DNA of 64,000 nt from Pseudobacter ginsenosidimutans (GTDB taxonomy: Bacteria > Bacteroidota > Bacteroidia > Chitinophagales > Chitinophagaceae), in contig NZ_CP042431.1 in assembly GCF_007970185.1 (NCBI RefSeq), forward strand, positions 496,001-560,000. Direction: 5' to 3'. Made by a program: the position numbers and the translations under genes. Shown here in pieces: positions 58,697-64,000 of this stretch. The notes under the pieces are model-generated. The model did no database searches and was not told where the DNA came from. It was given only the letters and a program-made list of their open reading frames with translations. How positions within the stretch are numbered: the stretch's first letter is position 1; the number at the start of each line of letters is the position of its first letter.

Positions 58697-58894
58697 CTAT
58701 AGTTGAATGGGTCTGTAAGCAAGTGCTTTGTCCACTACCTGTTCGGGTGTGAGATCGTCATAATAGATGTAATTGCTTACTTCAGGATCGGCAACTTTAT
58801 CCATCAACAGGTCCAGCATGGCGTCAAGCTCCTGTTCAGTGCCCTCAGCCATCATGATCTTTTCAACCAATCGGATCAGCTCTTCTCTGGTCAT
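58697..58894 (-). CDS. Small colicin/pyocin immunity-like protein
   Basis: 65 residues. The pattern is that of DNase-colicin immunity proteins: helix LIRLVEKIMMAEGTEQELDA, then DPEVSNYIYYDD, then VVDKALAYR. In the known proteins (Im2, Im7, Im9) the matching part reads P.GSDLIYYP, and its two Tyr bind the toxin. Both Tyr are kept here (about 43-44). The present protein is about 20 residues shorter and lacks the usual C-terminal end. No colicin-type nuclease gene is beside it. It starts 31 bp after the beta-CASP gene on the same strand. The match is by eye; a function other than immunity is possible. Confidence 0.65.
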   Translation of the reverse strand: MTREELIRLVEKIMMAEGTEQELDAMLDLLMDKVADPEVSNYIYYDDLTPEQVVDKALAYRPIQL

Positions 58895-58925
58895 TGAGGA
58901 TTACATTGATTATTGTTACGCTTTA

Positions 58926-60329
58926 TTATCCCAGTCCGATTTCGTAGTGACGTTCGGGGATCTCGATGTCCAGGAAGCCTTTCTTCAGAAGGCGCTGACG
59001 GAATTGTTTTTGAACGTCGTACTCTCCGTGAACAAGGAACAGTTTCTGCACCTTGCGGGGATCCTGGCCGGCAAGGAACTGGCTGAGATCTTCATAATCA
59101 CCGTGAGCGCTCATGCTGCGGATACTGCCGATCTCGGCATGTACTTCGTGCAGCACACCGAAAATACGCACTTCCTTTTCACCAGACATCAGACGGCCAC
59201 CGAGTGAATTGGGCTCACAATAGCCGGTCATCAATATGGTATTGCGGCTGTTCTCGATATTGTTACTGATATGGTGCTTCACACGACCGGCATCAGCCAT
59301 ACCGCTCGCAGAGATGATCACACATGGTTCATTACGATAGTTGAGCAGTTTGGATTCATCAACGGATTTGATGTATTTGAGACCACTGAAAAAGAATGGA
59401 TCACTATCGGTTTGCAGTAAACGCTGTATCGTTTTATTGAAATACTGCGGATATTTTTTTAACAGCTCTGTGGCCTCGATACTGAGGGGACTGTCAACAA
59501 AATAGTCGAGAGGCGGAAGCCTGCGCTCCAGTTCAAGTTGATTGAGAGCGAAGAGCAGCTCCTGGGTGCGGCCCACACTGAAAGCGGGCATGATAAGCTT
59601 TCCTTTTTTCTGAAGGCAGGTTTTCTCGATCCATTGCAGCAGCATATCCGGAGTAGTGGCATGCATATCGTGCAGGCTGTTGCCGTAAGTTGATTCAAGC
59701 AAAATGAAATCAGCCTGATCGAAAGGCGCGGGTGAACGAAGGATCACATCGCGGTAGCGGCCCACGTCGCCACTGAATGTGAGGCGGGTGGTTTTGCCGT
59801 TCTCAGTAATGCGAAGATGAACGGCAGCGCTGCCGATGATATGACCGGCATCGGTATACAAGAGTTCTACGTTATCGTCTATACGAAACCAGTTGTCGTA
59901 CTCCACTGTTCTGAAAGCACCCATCGCGGTAAGCGCATCTTCGGTATTGTATAATGGAGTGAGGTATGGTAATCCATCTGCAATGCGCCGCTTGTTGATG
60001 AATTTGGTCTCATCTTCCTGGATGCCACCGGAATCTTCCAGCAGGATGGCTGAAAGCTCTTTGGTTGCGGGCGTGCAATATACTTTTCCGGAAAATCCGT
60101 CTTTGATGAGTTTGGGGATCAAACCACTGTGATCGATATGCGCATGCGATAAGATCAGCGCCGTCACTTCTTTTGGCTCGAAGCCCCAGGTCCTGTTGAG
60201 TGTATCTGTTTCGCGGCCCATTCCCTGGAACATGCCGCAATCCAGTAAATATTTATTTCCGTTCTTGAGCGTCAGTAAATGTTTGGAGCCAGTTACCGTT
60301 CTGGCGGCTCCGTGGAAAGCAATCTTCAT
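58926..60329 (-). CDS. MBL-fold/beta-CASP hydrolase (RNA-processing type)
   Basis: 467 residues. The metallo-beta-lactamase motif HAHIDHSG is at 62-69, with further metal ligands in DAGHIIGSA and TFSGDVGR. A beta-CASP region (about 200-350) is followed by MTGYCEPNSLGGRLMSGEKE and SAHGDYEDL, and by LVHGEYDVQKQFRQRL. This is the CPSF/YsiH-like build of enzymes that cut RNA. Cytoplasmic. It lies 23 bp after the thioredoxin-like gene in a minus-strand row. Confidence 0.93.
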   Translation of the reverse strand: MKIAFHGAARTVTGSKHLLTLKNGNKYLLDCGMFQGMGRETDTLNRTWGFEPKEVTALILSHAHIDHSGLIPKLIKDGFSGKVYCTPATKELSAILLEDSGGIQEDETKFINKRRIADGLPYLTPLYNTEDALTAMGAFRTVEYDNWFRIDDNVELLYTDAGHIIGSAAVHLRITENGKTTRLTFSGDVGRYRDVILRSPAPFDQADFILLESTYGNSLHDMHATTPDMLLQWIEKTCLQKKGKLIMPAFSVGRTQELLFALNQLELERRLPPLDYFVDSPLSIEATELLKKYPQYFNKTIQRLLQTDSDPFFFSGLKYIKSVDESKLLNYRNEPCVIISASGMADAGRVKHHISNNIENSRNTILMTGYCEPNSLGGRLMSGEKEVRIFGVLHEVHAEIGSIRSMSAHGDYEDLSQFLAGQDPRKVQKLFLVHGEYDVQKQFRQRLLKKGFLDIEIPERHYEIGLG

Positions 60330-60352
60330 GAAGGATCAGAATTTTAGTTCAA

Positions 60353-60853
60353 CTACCACTTTTTGTATTGTTCACCGTCCAGCGCTTGTGGCGCCCAGTT
60401 AGTGAAGAAGGTCATTACTTTATTCTTATCATATCCTTTTCCTGCTTCGAGCAGACCGGAATCCTGTGTGTGCAGGCGGTTGCCGGCAGCATCAAGCACC
60501 AGGAATACGGGGAAGCCGAAACGCTGCGGATATCCATATTTAGCGAGGATCTTTTCGTTCTTGTTCTCTTTGCTGTAATTGAGATGATACACTACATAAT
60601 TGGCTTTTACCAGTGAATCGATCTGCGTATCGGTGGTTGCATAATCATTGAAACGCGCACACCATACGCACCAGTTGCCACCGATCTGAACAAATACATG
60701 CTTCTTTTCTGCCTTTGCCTGGGCGATGGCTTTTTTCAGTCCTTCTTCCGCATTTTCAGTTGGGCTGTACAATTTGAAATTGGCCATGTCCTGTGCGTTG
60801 GCAACAAATGCCGTGCAGGCCAACAGGAGTGCGAACAAAAATTTATACTTCAT
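60353..60853 (-). CDS. Secreted thioredoxin-like protein (WCVWC)
   Basis: 166 residues. Signal peptide MKYKFLFALLLACTAFVANA, a redox motif CVWC at 62-65, and the thioredoxin strand VFVQIGGNW before it; FGFPVFLVLD carries the cis-Pro loop. It probably works in the periplasm on disulfides of exported proteins. It lies 43 bp after the papain-like protease gene, whose product also has many cysteines. Confidence 0.88.
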   Translation of the reverse strand: MKYKFLFALLLACTAFVANAQDMANFKLYSPTENAEEGLKKAIAQAKAEKKHVFVQIGGNWCVWCARFNDYATTDTQIDSLVKANYVVYHLNYSKENKNEKILAKYGYPQRFGFPVFLVLDAAGNRLHTQDSGLLEAGKGYDKNKVMTFFTNWAPQALDGEQYKKW

Positions 60854-60896
60854 AATAAACGGGGTGTAATTTTTTTAAAGGTAAGGAGAATTGCAG

Positions 60897-62516
60897 TTAT
60901 CGTTTTGTTACTTCCACGATGGCGGCCATCACCTGTTTGCCGCCGGCGGGCGCCGTGAAACTGATAGTGCCCTTGCTGGTCGGCTGGAAACGCAGTCCCT
61001 GTGCCAGTTGCCCGCCCAGTGCGGCATTCACGCGACTACCATAATCCGATGAAGGATTGCTGCCGATCTTTCTGTTGGTCTCATACCAGTCCAGCGGCTC
61101 CTTGCTCACTACCACGGCCATCACGTCGCGGGTACCGATGCTGTCCGGCGTCATGCTTTTATCATGAGGAAATAAACGGAAACCGGTGATGCCGCAGAAA
61201 GGAGAATATTTTGTTTTGGTTTGATCGTCAGCTTTGGGGTAAGGGAAAAGCGTATAACTGGTACCGTCAGTTTCCTTTCCAAAAACATAGATATAACATT
61301 CACTGCTGTTGCGCACTTCCATTTTGAAGCGGCTGCCGATGCTCATGGGTGATACAGTTTCAAAAACATTGCTGCCGCCTGTGCTGCGCAGGGCTGCATA
61401 ACCACCGGCCACCATCTTATTACCTTCCTGCCTGACCTGCACCAGGCCTACTTCACAGGTGAAGGGCTGATTGGCTGCAGCACCGGTTTTGGGCATGGGC
61501 TCCAGTCCATATGCTTCTCGCACGAAATATTTGAAATGATTGTAACGGACCCAACCAAATCCATTCACGCCCCATTGAGGTCCCCAGCTGTTCATGATAT
61601 GGAAGGCGCCGCCGTATTTCTTATCATCATAACCCACCACGCACATGGCATGTCCTCCGAATCCCACCATACGGTCATCACCGGCCTGCGGATCCCAAAC
61701 ATCCTGTCCCATCATGCCCTGCATGAAGCTTTGCCCTACCATCATGCCGATCACTACCGGCGCACCTTGTGCAAGATTTTCCTTGATGGCACGCATATCG
61801 ATGGCATCATTGCGATCGCCAAGTGATAGTCGGTTGAAGCCGCGCATCTTGAATTGAGAGGCTTCGCGGATCAGGCTTTGATCGGGTTGCCGGGTACAGT
61901 CCTGGTCAGAGTAAGGGAATTTATCGTAAGGCACAGAACCCTGTTTGGTCATGTATTCCATGGCGCGCAGGATGTAGGAGCCCTGGCAGCCATCGAGACC
62001 GATCTGGTTGTACAGGAAGGCCGGACTGAATTTCAGCTCTTCGCCTTTCACGCCGCTGCGACTGGATTCCAGCACAGTGCGTGCGGCATAGGCGCTGCTC
62101 CAGGCCACGCAGCTTCCCTGCTCTCCCTGGTTGCCGACTGCAGGCGCAAAGGAGGTGAGGCTTGCATTATCAGGCAACGGATTTTTTGTGTTGTCGTCTG
62201 CGAGCGGCTCATAAATATTGGCCCGCTCAAATTGTTTAGGGTCCAGGAAACCACCTGTGGCAAGCCCTCCGGCGATCTGGCTGAGGTCGCCCATATTGCA
62301 GCCACCGCCGCCGCGGCCAAAGAGAAAATAACCAATGCCGCCAATGATCAGCAATACAATGAGGCCCTTGCCTTTGAATAAACCGAGTAATAAGGGAAGC
62401 AGGTTAAATAAACCTCCGCCTCCTCCGGGGAATCCTCCCCCACCTCTGCCCCCACCACCACTGTCGCTGTTACTTTCCTGAGGATCCTGCGGATCATCAA
62501 CCATACGAATAGGCAT
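60897..62516 (-). CDS. Membrane-anchored papain-like (C1 family) cysteine protease
   Basis: 539 residues. A Ser/Gly-rich N-terminus (about 14-35) and one membrane helix at about 50-67 (KGLIVLLIIGGIGYFLFG) precede the protease domain. The active-site C136 is in NQGEQGSCVAWSS, H289 in GFGGHAMCVVGYD and N309 in IMNSWGPQWG. There is no secretion signal; the helix would keep the domain on the outer face if the N-terminus is inside. About 345-539 is an additional beta domain (VRQEGNKMVAGGYAALRSTG...). No propeptide is evident. It is followed by the thioredoxin-like gene. Confidence 0.9.
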   Translation of the reverse strand: MPIRMVDDPQDPQESNSDSGGGGRGGGGFPGGGGGLFNLLPLLLGLFKGKGLIVLLIIGGIGYFLFGRGGGGCNMGDLSQIAGGLATGGFLDPKQFERANIYEPLADDNTKNPLPDNASLTSFAPAVGNQGEQGSCVAWSSAYAARTVLESSRSGVKGEELKFSPAFLYNQIGLDGCQGSYILRAMEYMTKQGSVPYDKFPYSDQDCTRQPDQSLIREASQFKMRGFNRLSLGDRNDAIDMRAIKENLAQGAPVVIGMMVGQSFMQGMMGQDVWDPQAGDDRMVGFGGHAMCVVGYDDKKYGGAFHIMNSWGPQWGVNGFGWVRYNHFKYFVREAYGLEPMPKTGAAANQPFTCEVGLVQVRQEGNKMVAGGYAALRSTGGSNVFETVSPMSIGSRFKMEVRNSSECYIYVFGKETDGTSYTLFPYPKADDQTKTKYSPFCGITGFRLFPHDKSMTPDSIGTRDVMAVVVSKEPLDWYETNRKIGSNPSSDYGSRVNAALGGQLAQGLRFQPTSKGTISFTAPAGGKQVMAAIVEVTKR

Positions 62517-62581
62517 AACGAATGATTTGGTTATGTATTAAAAGTAACAAGAAATCAGGGAAATATATGTAAACAAAAAGA

Positions 62582-62604
62582 GCTGCACCAAACCCCGGTG
62601 CAGC
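62582..62604 (-). terminator. Terminator downstream of lysA (minus strand)
   Basis: GCTGCACC/GGTGCAGC, 8-bp stem with 7-nt loop, followed on the minus strand by TCTTTTTGTTTAC. It lies between the lysA stop and the protease start. Confidence 0.75.
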
Positions 62605-62674
62605 CCTGGTTGAAAACCCAGTAGTAAAGATGATTTTTAAACCTAAAGCACTTCGATATACGTAAAAACAAAAA

Positions 62675-62701
62675 GGCCGGATTGGCAATAAGCCATCCGG
62701 C
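62675..62701. terminator. Hairpin terminator just after lysA
   Basis: GCCGGATTGGC pairs with GCCATCCGGC (one bulged T). On the minus strand TTTTTGTTTTTACG follows; on the plus strand a T-run is also close. It lies 87 bp after the lysA stop. Confidence 0.75.
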
Positions 62702-62787
62702 GCAATATTTTTTTCAGAAAAAAGTAAATTATTTCTTTTGCAGGTTTGCGTCAGCGCTACGCCAACAGGCAATTTTTAACCATGCAA

Positions 62788-64000
62788 TTACAGCACTTCT
62801 ATCTGATTCCTCAGGAGGTCCTCAAACTGATCGCGCTTGCGTATCAGGTGAGCCTCACCGTTAATCACCATCACTTCCGCAGGTTTGTACCGGGAGTTGA
62901 AATTAGAACTCATTTCAAAACCGTAGGCGCCGGCATTATAGAATAAAAGAAGATCGCCTTCACGTACTTCATTCAGGGTACGGTCCCAGGCGAATGTATC
63001 GGTCTCGCAGATATTTCCTACCACAGCATACTTTCTCTCAGCACCATTTGGATTGCTGATGTTAACGATATGATGATAGGAATCATAGAACATCGGGCGG
63101 ATCAGGTGATTGAAACCACTGTTCACACTCACGAACGTAGCTGCATTGGTTTCCTTGATCACATTTACCTGTGTAACAAGGTAGCCGCACTCGCTCACCA
63201 GGAACTTGCCCGGCTCGAACCAAACCTGTAAGGGTTTTCCTCCGGGGATAGCATGACTGGCGAATGCCTCCTGTACTTTCTCTGCCAGCAGATCAATATC
63301 GGTTGAAACATCTCCTTCTTTGTATGGCACTTTGAATCCACCGCCCAGATCGATGAACTCCAGATGTCTGAAATGCGGGATGAGACTGAATAGTACTTCG
63401 ATGCCTTTCACGAACACTTCCACATCCTTGATCTCACTGCCGGTATGGATATGCAGATCGCTGATGCGGAGATCGTACTTGTTCACCACATCCGCTATCA
63501 GGTTGATCTGGTCAACAGGAATACCGAATTTGCTTTTATCATGACCGGTGGAAATCTTGAGATTGCCGCCCGCCATGATATTGGGACGAAGGCGAAGACC
63601 TACAGGATAGGTATTGCCGTATTTAGCACCGAATTTTTCCAGGTTGCTGATGCTGTCGATATTGATGATCACTCCCAGGCTTACTGCCTCTTCGATCTCG
63701 GAGAATGCGATGCCATTGGAGGTATAAAGAATGCGGGTATTGGGGAATCCGGCATGAAGGGCCAGCTTCACTTCATTGATGGAACTGCAGTCAACATTCG
63801 CACCTATGCTACAGATATACTTCAGGATATTGATATTGGTAAGCGCCTTGCAGGCATAGAAGAAAACAGTGTTGCTGTTCTTAAAAGCAGTGGTCAGTTT
63901 CTCGTATTGCTCTTTGATCTTTTCTGCATGATAGACGTAGAGCGGCGTTCCGAAATCAGTAGCCAGTTTAGACAGGTAGTCTGGGGATAGATGCTGTGAC
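62788..64000 (-). CDS. lysA: Diaminopimelate decarboxylase (5' part outside the window)
   Basis: 404 residues are visible from the window edge to the stop. The PLP lysine is in FFYACKALTN near the start of the visible part. DLGGGFKVPY, WFEPGKFLVSECGYL and the C-terminal YNAGAYGFEMSSNFNSR follow, all typical of LysA. It removes CO2 from meso-diaminopimelate to give L-lysine. The frame runs past the edge (a GTG at 63771 is internal), so the true start lies beyond 64000. Two hairpin terminators follow downstream. Confidence 0.93.
   Translation of the reverse strand, partial: SQHLSPDYLSKLATDFGTPLYVYHAEKIKEQYEKLTTAFKNSNTVFFYACKALTNINILKYICSIGANVDCSSINEVKLALHAGFPNTRILYTSNGIAFSEIEEAVSLGVIINIDSISNLEKFGAKYGNTYPVGLRLRPNIMAGGNLKISTGHDKSKFGIPVDQINLIADVVNKYDLRISDLHIHTGSEIKDVEVFVKGIEVLFSLIPHFRHLEFIDLGGGFKVPYKEGDVSTDIDLLAEKVQEAFASHAIPGGKPLQVWFEPGKFLVSECGYLVTQVNVIKETNAATFVSVNSGFNHLIRPMFYDSYHHIVNISNPNGAERKYAVVGNICETDTFAWDRTLNEVREGDLLLFYNAGAYGFEMSSNFNSRYKPAEVMVINGEAHLIRKRDQFEDLLRNQIEVL

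Noticed and set aside
62497-62772. Frame of 91 codons upstream of the papain-like protease
   Set aside because: It covers two terminator hairpins and the protease start, with no domain signal.

Overview
The window is chromosomal DNA of a Bacteroidota, most likely Chitinophagaceae. The reasons are the promoters (a -7 box of TAnnTTTG type with TTTG about 20 bp upstream, seen before rRNA, tRNA and protein genes), two SusC/SusD pairs, FecI/FecR regulation, a T9SS C-terminal sorting signal, GldA/F/G-like ABC genes and LytTR regulators with propeller-type sensor kinases. Genes start without clear Shine-Dalgarno sites. I saw no prophage, transposase or CRISPR array. The only hint of transfer is a duplicated tRNA-Glu around one ATPase gene. 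All identifications come from reading the sequence; no database search was run.

Layout. 1-388: start of a membrane-protein gene running off the left edge. 0.5-5.7 kb: complete rRNA operon on the minus strand (16S, tRNA-Ile, tRNA-Ala, 23S, 5S, terminator), preceded at 5.8-6.4 kb by five tandem promoter cassettes. 6.5-11.4 kb: truA, a DUF4476 protein and a secreted M1 aminopeptidase. 11.5-14.6 kb: a lemA-TPM-TPM-TPM cluster followed by 11-bp tandem repeats. 14.7-18.3 kb: a GSDH-type lipoprotein, then gapA and pgk separated by a terminator. 18.4-20.1 kb: two identical tRNA-Glu genes with their own promoters, flanking a DUF4143-type ATPase whose start is preceded by two ACTCAA palindromes. 20.2-29.4 kb (minus): an ECF sigma factor with a membrane tail, a GldA-like ATPase, two GldF-GldG fusion proteins and two overlapping MutS-like ATPases in one direction. 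29.4-37.5 kb (minus): FecI-type sigma, FecR, SusC with STN domain, SusD and an unknown lipoprotein. 37.7-41 kb: a large ELWxxDGT-repeat protein with T9SS signal, and a DUF1801 gene. 41.4-44.4 kb: a Crp-like regulator divergent from an acyltransferase-desaturase-thioesterase operon. 44.4-48.2 kb: LytS/LytTR-type two-component system. 48.3-54.2 kb: an SGNH esterase and a second SusC/SusD pair. 54.4-57.7 kb: hybrid kinase divergent from an HPt-LytTR pair, which together look like a complete phosphorelay. 57.8-58.7 kb: about 970 bp without a conventional gene, holding two promoter-to-terminator units, a perfect 28-bp inverted repeat and a 45-bp tandem repeat. 58.7-62.5 kb (minus): papain-like protease, thioredoxin-like protein, beta-CASP hydrolase and a small colicin-immunity-like protein. 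62.8 kb to the end: lysA, whose 5' part lies outside.

The parts least explained by known systems are the sigma/ABC/double-MutS gene row (20-29 kb), the non-coding block at 57.8-58.7 kb and the orphan immunity-like gene beside it.
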